DNA of 64,000 nt from Cephalotus follicularis (taxonomy: Eukaryota; Streptophyta; Magnoliopsida; Oxalidales; Cephalotaceae). The notes beneath the pieces were generated by a model, which worked only from the letters and a program-made list of their open reading frames with translations, did not search any database and was not told where the DNA came from. This document shows positions 12,853 to 25,140 of this stretch, in pieces. Positions within the stretch are counted from its first letter, which is position 1. Every line of letters starts with the position of its first letter. The stretch lies in NCBI GenBank assembly GCA_001972305.1, contig BDDD01006391.1, positions 42,084 through 106,083 of the forward strand, read 5' to 3'. Both the position numbers and the translations under genes were made by a program.

Positions 12853-15508
12853 GCAGTCGACTGTTTGTCCTTAACTGTCGACTGGTTACATTGAGTAGTC
12901 GACTGTCATGAAGAACAATCGACTGGATTGCCCAAAAATTGACAGGCAGTAACTAACAGGATCAGAGAAAGCATTTCACAGTCCAATTTAAACCAATTAA
13001 TAGTATGCAATCATACAGAAATTATCCATACATGATGCACATACTATATCTTCGAAAACAAGTCAATACCCCTACCTCAATCGCTATCCCAAAATAAATT
13101 TGGATTGATTTCTCTCTTTAAGTTCCAAGCCCTTCAACCAACTCAATCTTCCAAAATTGTAGAATTAAGCTATAGAATTGCATGTTTACAGGTTTAGATA
13201 TCCAATCAGTACGTTCATCTAGTTATCTAGTCATGATAACAACTATAACTCCAATCAAAAGATTATCGAAAATTTCCAAGCTTTAACTCCTATTTTTATT
13301 AATCGCTCCTTTAATTCACAATTTCAGAGTCTAAATCTAGATGCATGGACAGTAGACATACATACATACTACTGTTTACCATAACTTCAATGATAAACCA
13401 GAATTTGGAAGCTTACCAAGAAATCAAAGCTTCAAAAAATCTTTGAACTCAACCTTCAACATGCACAGCAAGAATTCCTCCAGTAAGAATTCCTCTATCC
13501 TTTAGTGTTTTCTAATACTCATTCTCAACTCTCACAGCTGATATAGAGGTTTACAAGCCTTGGAATTCATTAGATTCCATAAATTCAAAATCTTCTCCTT
13601 TCTCTCTCTCTCACATGCACATTTCTTTCTCTTGTTTCTCCTTCCAATTTCTGTTTGTAGGTTTGCAGGTCTGCAGAGCACATGCAAGACACTCCTCCTG
13701 CATGTTATGGCAAGTAGTGACTCGCATACAACACATGTCCATCATGCAATGCCTCTGTTCTGTCTCACATACATGCACAGACACCTGTTCTGTGATGTTC
13801 CAGTCGACTTTCTTTAACAGGCAGTAGACTGTCACACCATGAACCACCAGTCGACTGTTGTCCTATGACAGTCGACTGTCCCTTCATGATTCAAACCAGT
13901 CGACTGTTACCCTGTGACGGTCGGCTGTTTGAGGCTAATTTTTTGGGTTCCTTAAGTTTGTTTCACCATTTTGAATTTCACTTCAACCCAAGCATTCACT
14001 AATCACAATTCTTATGATAATTGGACAATTAATCTCAATAAAATGTATATTTTATTTAAAATGGTACAATATATATTAATTGAAATTTGAGGTCATTACA
14101 GTAATAATGTTGTATTTAAGGCGTAAACGCTTTTGCCCTATACGTCGATGTCTTCCTCTGATGTTCGTGTGTGTAATGAGTATTATGTATCTGTTTGTGA
14201 TATTTTTGGATTTGTGTTATATATTTAGGTTTTCCTAGGCATCTATCGTGACTGTTAGGGGTTTCTATACGTGTCTTTTGATTCGGTCTGTGTTTGTTTA
14301 TTTTTCGAACAGCTAAGGTACGGATATTTCTTGTTCTTGGCTATTCTCTGATTTTATTAAAATGGATTTTTCGTTGTCAGATATTTGGTTTTATTTGCAA
14401 AAAATCTGTTTTATTACCTCGGTTAATATTACTAATTTTATAATCTGCGCATGATTTTCACTATCGAAAATACGTTAAACGAACATGGCTTCCACAACCA
14501 AAAATTTGTGAAATGGACATAGCTTCCACTCTCGAAAGTATGTCAATTTTTATGATACATATATGATTATGATCTCAGATATGTTCAGAAATTGTTTGGA
14601 AAATCTATTTATTTTTTAAACTATTTTAGAATAAAACAATATTATAGCATATTGACATACAAAGAAAAACTTACCTATGAGGTCTCATAGGCATGTTCTT
14701 TGGCACGGAGGACATGACACCTACCGTGGCGGTGTGATCGGTCTACGGTGACTCTTTTTATATATATTCTGAGGGTACAATATGGATCCATTTGAGGAGT
14801 ATGAGTTGACTCTAGTCATTATCATATTCAGATTTAGATTTTGGGATTGATTGTGTCGTGTCGTACACATATTTCTGTCGGAGCATGTGGGCCTCGCGAA
14901 CTCCTTGCACTTATATATATGTACATCATATCTCTGGTATGGAATTATGAAATCATATAAAGTTATGATTTTTGATTTTTGAAAAATTATGATACTATGC
15001 TTTTTGGAAAGTTATGAAGATTTTATAACCGTTTTATTTAAATATTCTGCTTTACATTATATAGAATATCTAATCATGCTATTTTCTGATTTTAAAGTTC
15101 AGATATATTGTTTATCTTTTAAATGTCTGTTTATTGTTTTACATTCCTTATTCGTACTGAGGTTTGCTCAGCCGCGTTTTTGTTTCCATGCGGCAGGTTT
15201 TCAAGAGCAACAGGGAAATGTGTGACGAGAGATGTCCATCCTATGTCTGGGGATTTTCTAGGAGTGTAATCCTATTATGTTTCTGATGTTTTATGGTCGT
15301 GTTAGGGCCTGTTTTTTGAACAAGTTTATGATTTCGGATTATGGTTTTCGGTTTATGACATTTGGTTTATGTTAAAGTTTTCGTACTATGTTTCAGATTA
15401 TGTTTTAGAGCACCACGTTTCGAGAAAAAGTTGAGTATTATGTTCCGTTATGTTTTACTTAGTTCTGTATTATGACTTGTAAGCGTTCCCATCTTAGGGG
15501 GTGTTACA

Positions 15509-16518
15509 GGCTTGCCAAGGACATTCAGAAGAAATGACGCTATTTGGGTAGTGGTGGATCAGTTGACCAAATCGGCTCACTTCTTTGCTATTCGAGAGGA
15601 TTTCTCTGTGGACCGATTGGAAGAGGTTTTCCAGCAGAAGATAGTGAGACTTCATGGGACACCTGTATCGGATAGGGATCCCCGTTTCACTTCTAGATTT
15701 TTGAAGGGGTTTCAGAAGGCGTGGGGCACACGACTCAATTACAGTACAGCTTTCCACCCATAAATAGAGTCTAAGAGGACTATCCAGACTTTAGAAGACA
15801 TGCTGAGGTCTTGTGCTATAGAGTGGACTGGAAACTGGGATTAGTATTTGAGCTTGGTGGAGTTTGCCTACAATAATAGTTGGCATGCTAGCATTCGTAT
15901 GGATCTGTTTGAGGCTTTCTATGGGAGGAAGTTTTGAGCTTCGACATGTTGGGATGATGTTGGAGAACGAGTTTTTGAGGGACCTAGCTAGTTCAGATCA
16001 CTATTGATAAAGTGACTATAGCTAGGGAAAGATTGAAGGCTGCTCAATCCCGATAGAACAGTTATGCATATAAACATCGGAGGGACTTGGAGTTCAAAGC
16101 AGGTGAACATGTGTTTTTGAAGGTTTCACCTTGGAAAGAAGTCCGTTGGTTTGGGATAAAGGGAAAGTTGAGTCCTCGGTTTACAGGACCCTTCGCAGTG
16201 CTGGAAACGGCTGGAACGGTTGTGTATCGGTTAGCTTTGCCTCCACAGTTAGCACATGTACATAATGTGTTCCATGTGTCTATGTTGAGGGGCTATCAGT
16301 AAGATCGCCTACACGTGGTTCACTATCCTTTGGACAGTATTCGCGAGGATTTGTGTTGTGATGAGGAGGCAGAAGCTATTCTGGATTGGCAGGAAAGGGT
16401 TACGCGTAGCAAGACCATTCCGTTTGTCAAAGTCTTGTGGAAGCACCATCCGGAACAGGAAGCTACGTGGGAGTTGGAGGAGCATATTCGGGTAGAATAT
16501 CCTCGTTTGTTTGTATAA
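15509..16518 (+). pseudogene. F integrase core remnant, GPF/Y and chromodomain
   Basis: The remnant starts abruptly after the F left LTR at the integrase motif GLPRTFRRNDAIWVVVDQ. The second catalytic Asp is in VSDRDPRF, three residues shorter than usual. The region of the catalytic Glu has a stop (HP then TAA) and reads [10 protein letters not shown], so Glu is replaced by Lys. More stops follow at about 15842, 15937 and 15990. From 16087 the GPF/Y part ([13 protein letters not shown]) and the chromodomain (VLWKHHPEQEATWELEEH, ending TAA at 16516-16518) are readable, with one stop between them near 16300. Gag through RNase H is missing. Confidence 0.85.
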
Positions 16519-17252
16519 GGTATGTGTATGGTTATGATTTCGGGACGAAATCCTTTTTATGGAGGGATGGATGCAATATCATGTCCTCACCAATATATGT
16601 TCCGTTTATGCCTTTTGCCATGTGTTATGTTTTTAGACCATTTGATTTGTTTTCAAAACTCATTTTGTTTTGTTGTGGGCGTTAAGCGCCGACGCCTTTA
16701 TTCTAAGCGTTGACGCCTTAGAGTTGTGGTTTTTTCATTTTGTTCACAGTATTGAAAACATCGACGCCTTGTTTTGACGTCAACGCTTTGTTATAACGTC
16801 GACGCTTAAAGTCTTTCTTCCTTATCTGTTTGGACGTTGGCTCACTTATGGAAAGAGGATTTTAGCCATAATTTGCCATCCAGGTTTTCCTTAATTATTT
16901 GGACGCATTTTGTACATATGGAAAGAGCTTTTACTTCACTGATTCTGTCATTAGAACACACGATTTGTCACTTTTCATCTTTAAAAATTGCACCATCTGC
17001 ATGTTTTACAAAAACTAAAAACACCATCTCTTGCAAACGTTTTCTGCACTGTGTTTTCATCATTTTCAGCTATGATGTTATACTGATCTTATTTTCCCCA
17101 TATATATTGTCATTATCGTTAAACATAAGTTTATTTTATGCAAAATTTGGCTGTTAATCCATGAATAAACTGTTTTATTTTGTAAAACCAGGAAATATGT
17201 TTGACATGGATATTGCACTCATGTAATCTGCAAAATATATGTTGGGGGTGGA
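16519..17252 (+). repeat. Pre-PPT hairpin, PPT and start of a diverged LTR
   Basis: After the chromodomain stop comes a perfect inverted repeat, GATTTCGGGACGAAATC at 16536-16552. A PPT-like GGAGGGATGGA follows (16561-16571), then an LTR-like start TGCAATATCATGTCC at 16572. The next ~680 bases resemble the opening of the F and I LTRs at low identity, including GTCGAC palindromes at 16685-16805. A second PPT-like run, GTTGGGGGTGGA (17241-17252), then leads into the F right LTR. The region therefore looks composite: an older LTR fragment lies between the pol remnant and F's own LTR. Confidence 0.6.
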
Positions 17253-18090
17253 TGTAATACCCCGTTTGTATGTCTATGTGTTATTGTTATATGTGATGCT
17301 TTTATCTTTGTTATATGCTATGTTTTCTGTTTTATGTTTTGGACCGTTTGATTTTATTTCGAAAATTCATTGTTTTTGAATTCTGGGCATTAAGCATCGA
17401 TGCTTCAGCATAAGAGTCGATGTTTAGCATTAAGGTGTCATGGTTTCTTTCGTGATGAAACACGTTGTCGCATATGCATTGTCATCGTCGCCTTTTGTTT
17501 TAAAGGCTCAACCATCGAATATTTTCCTTTACCGTCGACGCTTATGTCAAATTTCCATTTTTTTTACGGTGGTTTCAGTTTGGAAAGAAGAGTTTTTCTA
17601 TAAACTGATTAATCGTTTTTCCTTTTTGTTTGGCCGTGTTTCTACTTATATGGTAAGCATTGAACCTCAACGATTTGGTTTTGAATTCAACACGTTTACT
17701 TCTCTTTTAAACGCAGGTAACCTGCACAAATTTTTCTAAACTAAAAGAAACACCATTTTCTCACAGCCATTTTTTCTGCATTATTCTTCCGAGTTTTGGC
17801 GTCATTTGAAGGTATTTTCTAAACAAAAGTTTTTGTTCTCGTGATATATTACTTATATTGATCATTACGTCATTCCAAACATGTGAGAAATCGTTTTAAT
17901 TATGAACTTTAGAAGACCTGTTTTGAAATATTTCTGCTGCCATTTTTCAATTGTATGTTCATGCATTTATGTGTTTAAATTGTTATACTGGTATTTACAA
18001 GCGTAAAAGTCATGTTTTAGCATCTGCATGTTGTTGTTTTGTGATTGGTACGAAGATACTGGATTATTGTTCATGGTTTTGTAAAATACC

Positions 18091-18945
18091 TGTCACACCC
18101 CGCCTTTCAATTCCATTAAGACAAGCATATATGATGATATCAGGTATAAAAATAATAATCTAGCAATAAAAAAACAACATTCATTAACCATAGCAGAAGC
18201 ATTCCATAAGCCGGATTATAAAATAAAAGTCATCCGCACGCAACCCATACTACGTGCTTATGCAAATCCAACAACTATCCTTTTACATAAGAAAAGCAAA
18301 ACAGGAACACGGAGTGTCAACGTTCATTACAAGTACAAATGACATAAAGGTAACAATCTTAAGCAGAAAAAAAGCTCTCCAAAAGCGTCAGCATCACCTT
18401 CCGAACGCCCTTGCTTAATCTCAAATTGTAGGGGGTTAGCCGTTGTCCTCACTTGGCTAAGTAGGAAGATAATGCATGATAATTGAATCTATAAATGTAA
18501 TTATGCATGACAGTTTAAATGACATAACATATATATAGTATTCCAATATATACACAATCATGCCAAGTGGCCATAGACAGTACAATGCAAGAATACCACA
18601 CAAGGGTACAATCAATCAGTACAGTGGTTTGGGTGTCACATGTCGCTAACTCCTAGCACCAACTATGCACCACCTATCTATCACCCTTCACTCCGAAGAT
18701 GATAGATCAGGTGAGTTACTACCGACAATAGGGGGCAGTTTAACAATCAAGATCTGTATTGCAGACAGTTTGGGTGGATACTCTAGCCAACTCCTGGCAC
18801 ATAGGACCACCTCCGTAGCCAGTGATGTCTCCTATCACTCGACTAACGGCAATAACATAGACAATCAATTCAATCAATTCAGTGGCAATATTACATATCC
18901 CTATAATATGCAATATAGCGGTAGTTTTCATTTTTAGAAAACGTA
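18091..18945 (-). repeat. C left LTR, first part
   Basis: It is collinear with 41961-42815 of the C right LTR. It includes the TTAGCC/GGCTAA hairpin at about 18428-18462 and the CCAACTCCTGGC box near 18786. It stops at the B insertion and resumes at 38018. Confidence 0.88.
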
Positions 18946-21688
18946 TGTCACACCCCATTTTCTTGAGAAGACAACATTAAAGCGGTAAGGCAATTAACAT
19001 ATAAATTCAGCTCATGCAAAAACCATAAAATTTAAACTTTAAACAGGAGATCAGTTGCGGAAGCATAAGATTCATAAGCTGAAAACTCGTAACGTACATC
19101 ACATACTGCACGCTACATAGAACAATTCTGTCATTGTTAATAGCCCTCAAAACGGAGCGTGATCAAAGTACAAAATTAAATCCCATCATTAAACAAAACC
19201 ATAAGTACAACGCATTAGTAGTCGTTAAACAAAACCCAGTTTATTAGAAAACAGGAGAATAAGTAAAACCAAGAACAAATTCAACATAACATCTTGTTCT
19301 TCGTCCATGCTAGTCCAACCGGTCTACTGCATCAATCTGTAAAGTAGGGGGTTAGCCTTTGTCCTCACTCGGCTAAGTCTTAGAAGCAGCTCGGGATCAA
19401 CAATAAATGCATGTCATGTAATGTATGCATAAATGATGCAGTGCAGGAAATACCAGTTTATATATATATGGAATATATATATATATATATATATATATTG
19501 CAGTACAGTAAAATAACAATGGGTACGTATATAAGAAAATATATGTAAACAATAACAGTAGAGTAGTAACCCGGCCAGGGTTACATTACATCCACAGTCA
19601 CAGTAATGTCCGAAAAGGACCAACAGGTAGTACAGTATGTCCATAAAGGACCACAACAGTCAGGTAGTATATGTAACGCCGCCAACTCCTGGCCCTACGC
19701 TACACTCCCACTTCAGTCCCTACTCCAGGCAACCAAGCGAGGGAACAGTACAGTACAGTGAGTCACCCAGCCAACTCCTGGCCCCTAGGTCAACCCTACC
19801 ACTAGCCGGCGCTGGCAGCCTTCACCATGCAACTAGTGGCTCAAGCACAACCACAATAAATTCACGAAGCAAGCAGCGAATCAAAATAGTAAACAGTGCA
19901 GTGGTGATCATTTAGATTGACAACAGGCAGTTCATTTCAAAATGTCTTAACATTTGAAATATACATGTTCAGTAGTAGAAAATACTTTGAAACAGTTTCA
20001 GTAAGCGGAAATTACTTTCCCAGTATGTTCGAAAATATAATAACGTTTATCTTATATTTTCGTGTTCAACATTGTAGTTTCAACTTATAAGCATTTCTAA
20101 AGTAACGATACTTAGAAATCATAATCAATCTATAGACAGTCAAGAACAGGCAGTAGGTAGGGCATATGCAATGCATACAAATGCTCTATGGCATCTTAAG
20201 CGAAAACGGGATCGTCGGGTATCAAAACCGTAAAAACTGTCCCAACAGGACTCTAAAGCATCGACGTTTACTCCTCAGGCGTCAACGTTTATGTCCCTTA
20301 AGCATCGACGTTCGGTCCCATAGCATCAACGCTTTCAGTGTTTGGGTATCGATATCTCCTCCCTTAGACGTCGACATTTTATACGCATTGAACATATAAA
20401 ACACAGTCCACAGTATTAAGCGTCGACGCTTACCCAAGGCGTCGACGGTTTCAAGCAGGGGTCGTCTTCTACCTCATGACATGGGCAAATAGTTATATTC
20501 CCATGCCAGTAACATGCAATCCAACATGTATAAAGCCCAGAAAATTGGCGTGCAATATCACATTACACATCCAGTATAAAATAGCAACATTTCCTTGACC
20601 AAATATAGTCCATCAAACAATACAATCTATGCAAAACATTACTGGACAAGACATCAATTATTGGACCCAAAGTACAATTATGACTTCCCGTACCTCTGGC
20701 CTCAAGTTAGAAGCCAAAAGTCCACCTCTTTTAGTATCCAACCAGTCACTTTGAGCTCCTAGGTATGGCTTAAAAGTTCCCTGGTTCGTCCCAGCAGTTG
20801 GTGTGCAAGCCCCAAGCTTCCTTTGCTCAATAATGGAGTTTAAGCTTTCTCTCTCCCACTTTCTGTTTTCTTTATTTCTTACTGTGTTTCCCCTTTTCTC
20901 TCTTCACAGGTAATGTAGTAGAGGGAAGTGAAGGAGAAGGTGTATTTATGCAGATAGTTCTCTGCTCTTTCTCCCCCCTACTTTGTTCTTTTCTTCTTTC
21001 TTTCTTGCAGGTTGCAGGCCACAGTGTTTTCAACACTTCACCCTCTCTTGCATGCATTCCCTTAGGTTCGTTTTTTCTGCATTTGTCTCAGTCTTAAGCC
21101 AAACTATGCCACCTTCACTCTACCCAAAATCTGCATGCACACATGTCCTTCCACCCCCTTTCATTTATTGCATACATATCCAAGTGTCACTCAATTCTCA
21201 CAACTCAGATATTGCAGGTTCAGGGAGTTGCATTGCATGCTCAACACGTCCCAACTCATGTCCTAAAGTGCCTGAAAGAGACCTCAAATCACTCCATTTG
21301 CATGTTACTCTGTCCGCTGAGGAACGTGCCCGCTATTCGCCTCAAAGCGTCGTCGTTTTCAAGAAAGCGTCGAATCTTTGGACATCACGCATCATGGCAT
21401 TGATGCTCTATCCCATGTCGACACTCAAGTGCCTTTCTTACTTAAGTGTGCGTTTTAAATGCATAGGCGCCGACGCTTCACTCAAGGCGTCGGAGCTTAG
21501 CCTCCAAAACTGTGTTGTTTGACTTGATTTGCAAAATTAACAATTCATTAGCATTATTTCTCCAAAATCAACATTACTAGTGTTTGGAAAACATCATCAA
21601 ATTCAGAAAATCCATCCTTTTATTAATTCCACAATAAAAGTACATTTACATTGTGAAATTACAACATATGAAAATCCCGGGCATTACA
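18946..21688 (-). repeat. B left LTR (3' LTR)
   Basis: It runs TGTCACACCCCA to CGGGCATTACA, 2,743 bp. It holds the TTAGCC/GGCTAA hairpin (about 19344-19378), a TA microsatellite near 19465-19498 and a perfect AAGCGTCGACGCTT at 20418-20431. More palindromes lie at 20260-20460 and 21340-21500. Confidence 0.9.
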
Positions 21689-21703
21689 TCCACCCCTCCT
21701 TCA
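21689..21703 (-). other. B polypurine tract
   Basis: The minus strand reads GAAGGAGGGGTGGA next to the LTR. Directly upstream in the transcript is the perfect inverted repeat AATTTCGTCCTCGAAATT (21708-21725). Confidence 0.9.
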
Positions 21704-21734
21704 AAGAATTTCGTCCTCGAAATTTAAAACGAGA

Positions 21735-22150
21735 CTAGAACAAGTGCGGGTAGCGTTCTCGGATATCCTCCTCACGCTCCCAAGTTGCTGCATCCGGTCG
21801 GTGGAACTGCCATTGAACCTTGACCATGGAGATGGCTCGGTTCCTCAAAATATGCATCTTCCAATCTAGAATCTGTACAGGCAACTCTTCACAAGATAGG
21901 TCACTTTGTACCGGAACAGCATCATAATTCAGGACATGTGATATATCTCCTCAGCATAGATACACGAAAGATGTCGTGCACGTTTGACAGTGCAGGAGGT
22001 AAGGCAAGCTTGTAGGCTACCTCCCCAACTCTCTCCAAAATCTCAAAAGGACCAATGTAGCGTGGAGCTAATTTGCCCTTTTTCCCAAACCTTTACACGC
22101 CCTTCCATGGTGAGACCTTTAAGAACACATGATCGCCCACACTGAAGGTC
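21735..22150 (-). pseudogene. B GPF/Y module and chromodomain
   Basis: The chromodomain can be read intact on the minus strand, ending with the TAG at 21735-21737. It shows ILDWKMHILRNR and VQWQFHRPDAATWERE, keeping the aromatic positions expected of a chromodomain. The GPF/Y part upstream has a stop near 22095 and a frame change near 21950. It is a close relative of A's copy. Confidence 0.83.
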
Positions 22151-23131
22151 AAAGGCCTCCTCTTGACACTGTCCGCATAGCTCTTCTGCCGGCTCTGAGC
22201 AGTAAGCAGCTTCTTTTTTATCGTCCTGATCTTTCCTGAAGTTTCCTCCACTAACTCAGTCCTGAGTAAAGGTCGCTCTCCGACCTCATCCCAACATACA
22301 GGAGATCTACACTTCCTCCCATACAGTGCTTCGAACGGTGCCATGCTGATACTTGAATGATAGCTGTCATTATAAGAGAACTCTATCAAAGGAATATGAT
22401 CCTCCCAAGTACCAGCAAAGTCAATAATGCAAGCCTGTAGCATATCCTCCAAGGTCTGGATGGTACGCTCAGCTGTCCATCGGTCTGAGGGTGGAAGGCA
22501 GTACTCAGGTTCAGCTTCGTCCTGAAAGATGTCTGAAATCTCTTCCAAAAGTTGGAAGTGAAGATGGCATCTCTATCACATACGATGCTCATTGTAACAT
22601 CGTGTAGCCTCACTATCTCATTCACATACAAATGCGCTAGCTTGCTCGCAGAATCGGTAACGTGTGTAGGCAGAAAGTGTGGTGATTTGGTGAGTCTATC
22701 CATGATAACCCACATGGCGTTGTGACGGTTCCGAGTCAGAGGAAAACTCGAAACAAAATCCATCGTAACATGTTCCCACTTCCACTCTGGAATCGGTAAA
22801 GGTTGTAGCAAACCTGTCAGTCTCTGGTGCTCAGCCTTAACTGTCTGGCAAGTCAAACACCTTGCCACATACTCGGCGATCTCTCGTTTCAAGCCAGGCA
22901 ACCAGTAATTCTTCTTGATCTCCTGGTACATCTTTGTGCTACCAGGGTGAATGCTATACAGAGATTTATGAGCCCCACGAAGTAACTCATTCTTCAACCC
23001 TGGTTCATTCGGAAGACACACGCGTCCCCGAAATCTCAGAATACCATCAGCATGTACTCAAAAATCAGATTCCGAGTCCAGGTTCTCCCGAATTTGTTGC
23101 AACTCCGGATCGTGTGGTTGTGCATCCCTGA
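22093..23131 (-). pseudogene. B integrase, frameshifted
   Basis: The HHCC finger is readable with [16 protein letters not shown] and CLTCQTVKAEH, so the zinc cysteines that A lost are kept. The core carries MDFVSSFPLTRNRH (first Asp) and VCDRDAIF (second Asp). The frame shifts near 22470, at HPQTDGQ, where one base is missing compared with A. The catalytic Glu region and GRKCRSPVCWDEVGERP continue in the other frame. Confidence 0.85.
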
Positions 23132-23239
23132 TGTGATCCAGTAACACAGGCTGTACTCGCATGTCGGCCACAAAGATCCCCGGTGACTGATTGAACAGAG
23201 ACCACTCTTGGAAGTCTTCTAACATCTTCCATTGCGACA

Positions 23240-24062
23240 CCATCGCACTGGCAACCATAGCCTTGCGGCTCAAGGCATCAGCGACCATGTTCGCTTTCCC
23301 CGGGTGGTACTGAACACTGCAATCATAATCATTAAGGAATTCTACCCACCGGCGCTACCTCATGTTCAGTGTATCCTGACAAAACAGGTACCTCAAACTC
23401 TTATGATCGGTAAAGATCTCAAACTGCGCCCCATAAAGATAGTGCCTCCACTTCTGAAGGGCGAAGATAATAGCTGCAAGTTCGAGGTCATGAGTCAGGT
23501 AGTTTTCTTCATACGGCTTTAGCTTCCTCGAGGCATATGCAACCACTCTGCCTCGCTGCATCAATACACAGCCCAAACCCCTACCTGATGCATCACTGTA
23601 GACCGCAAAGCCCTCATTACCATCAGGTAATACCAAGACAGGAGTGGAAACTAACCGATTCTTCAGTTCTTGGAAGCTAGCTTCACAGTCTTCATCCCAG
23701 AAAAAAGGGGTCTTCTTCTGGGTCAGTCTAGTCAAGGACTCGACTATCCTTGAAAAGTTCTGGATGAACCTCCTGTAATATACCGCCAATCCAAGGAAAT
23801 TGCGCACCTCTATCACGTTCTTTGGTTGTGGCCAGTCTCGTACCACTTCAGTCTTTGATGGATCCACCGTCAAGCCTTCCCCAGATACGATGTGACCGAG
23901 AAAGATCACATGATCAAGCCAGAACTCACACTTGCCGAACTTGGCGTACAACCGATGTTCTCTGAGAACTTGTAATACAAGCCTCAGATGATGAGCATGC
24001 TCCTCCTCACTCCTTGAATATACCAGCATGTCATCAATAAATACCACAACAAACTGGTCCAG
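23240..24062 (-). pseudogene. pol: B RT C-terminal half and RNase H
   Basis: It is open from 24047 to 23355. The RT catalytic pair is in [10 protein letters not shown], then [11 protein letters not shown]. RNase H follows with Asp in [11 protein letters not shown], Glu in [12 protein letters not shown] and Asp in [12 protein letters not shown], so its acidic residues are present. It ends with a stop after DTLNMR, where C reads MRQRRW. The VADALSRKA end of RNase H lies just beyond, around 23270-23290. Another stop near 24069 cuts it from the RT N-terminal half. Confidence 0.87.
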
Positions 24063-24068
24063 GTATGG

Positions 24069-24668
24069 TCAAAATACGTCATTCATCAATGACATGAAAG
24101 CTGCCAGTGCATTGGTAATACCAAACGGCATCACCAAGAACTCGTAATCACCATATCGTGTCCGGAAGGCAGTCTTCTCAATGTCTCCTTCCCTTACTCT
24201 CAGTTGGTGATAGCCTGACCTCAAGTCGAGCTTGGAAAACACCCTTGATCTTTGTAACTGGTCAAACAATTCCTCGATGTGGGGTAAAGGATACTTGTTC
24301 TTGACAGTTTCCTTATTCAACATTCTGTAGTCGATGCAGAGTCTCATCGACCCATCCGTCTTCTTGACAAACAGTACAGGCGCACCCCACGGAGAAACAC
24401 TAGGTCGCATGAAACCCTTATCGATCAGATCTTGTAACTACAGTTTCAGTTCCCTCAATTCTGCAGGGGCCATTCTATACGGTGCTTTAGAAATAGGAGC
24501 TCTACCTGGTATAAGATCAATTACAAACTCCATATTCCTCTTCGGTGGTAAAGACCCCAAGTCATCAGGAGACACATCCAGAAACTCACACATAACTGGA
24601 ATTTCCTCCAAGCTCAAACCTTTCTCTTTCCTTTGGTCAAACACATAGGCCAGATATCCCTCGCATCC
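24069..24668 (-). pseudogene. pol: B RT N-terminal half
   Basis: It is open at 24069-24410, with [36 protein letters not shown] (first catalytic Asp) and [16 protein letters not shown]. It stops at VFRPY-equivalent DVF then TGA, where A reads DVFRPYLDQ. Upstream, stops at about 24437 and 24674 separate the linker and protease. Confidence 0.85.
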
Positions 24669-24671
24669 CTT

Positions 24672-25140
24672 CTATAGGTATCTCGATGCTCGAATAAAGG
24701 ATATGATCGGTGTCGAGAACCCTTTGTCTCCCTTGAACTGAAAATTCGTCCCGTCGGGCAGACAAAAATCCGCAATTTTATTATAGCAATCCATACGAGC
24801 ACGGTGTGCTGATAGCAATTCCATCCCCAATATAACATCGAAGTCACGGATAGGCAGCACTATCAAATCTGCATACAAAGGAATACCTGCCATAGACATC
24901 TCACAACCTCTATATACTGAGTCAGTGTACATAGAAGTCCCGATCGGTGTACTCACATTAAGTATGTATGACATGCAGTCAGGGGTAACATCTAAGCAAG
25001 ATGCAAAACGTGCAGATATAAAGGAATGCGATGCTCCAGAATCCATCAATACTCTAGCAGAAAAACCATATACATACAGAGTACCTCCAACAACAGAAGT
25101 CGACTTTGGAACCTCTGTCTGAGCAAGTACAAAAACTCAA
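24672..25140 (-). pseudogene. pol: B aspartic protease
   Basis: It has the retropepsin motif [11 protein letters not shown] and [11 protein letters not shown] (A has MDWL). It is open from 25049 to 24672. The upstream linker includes [16 protein letters not shown], as in A, with a stop near 25138. Confidence 0.85.

Larger units (their letters stand above)
1405..14100 (-). mobile_element. Solo LTR E (interrupted by A), TSD GTAAT
   Basis: It starts TGTCACACCCCG at 1405 and ends ATTACA at 14100. The target duplication GTAAT is at 1400-1404 and 14101-14105. The sister F LTR shows the empty site as GTTAGTAATAATGTTGG near 44862. Without A, the LTR is 1405-2742 plus 12858-14100, about 2.6 kb. No primer site, PPT or coding region belongs to it, so it is a solo LTR. 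Minus orientation is inferred from similarity to the A, B and C LTRs. It shares the TTAGCC/GGCTAA hairpin (about 1715-1748) and uses the palindrome class ACAGTCGACTGT (2695-2730, 12853-12930, 13801-13930). Confidence 0.88.
136..15508 (+). repeat. F left LTR (split by E)
   Basis: The LTR segments are 136-1404 and 14106-15508. The start (TATAATAACCCG) matches the right LTR start (TGTAATACCCCG) with TG changed to TA. The end is GGGGGTGTTACA at 15497-15508. The 280-440 and 1200-1390 parts carry many GTCGAC-core palindromes, several decayed at CpG. A short hairpin, CTGAG-GTTTG-CTCAG, lies near 15158-15172. Confidence 0.75.

Noticed and set aside
13560-13847. Short open frames near a CT-rich stretch in E
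   Set aside because: They overlap on both strands in LTR sequence and have no recognisable motif.
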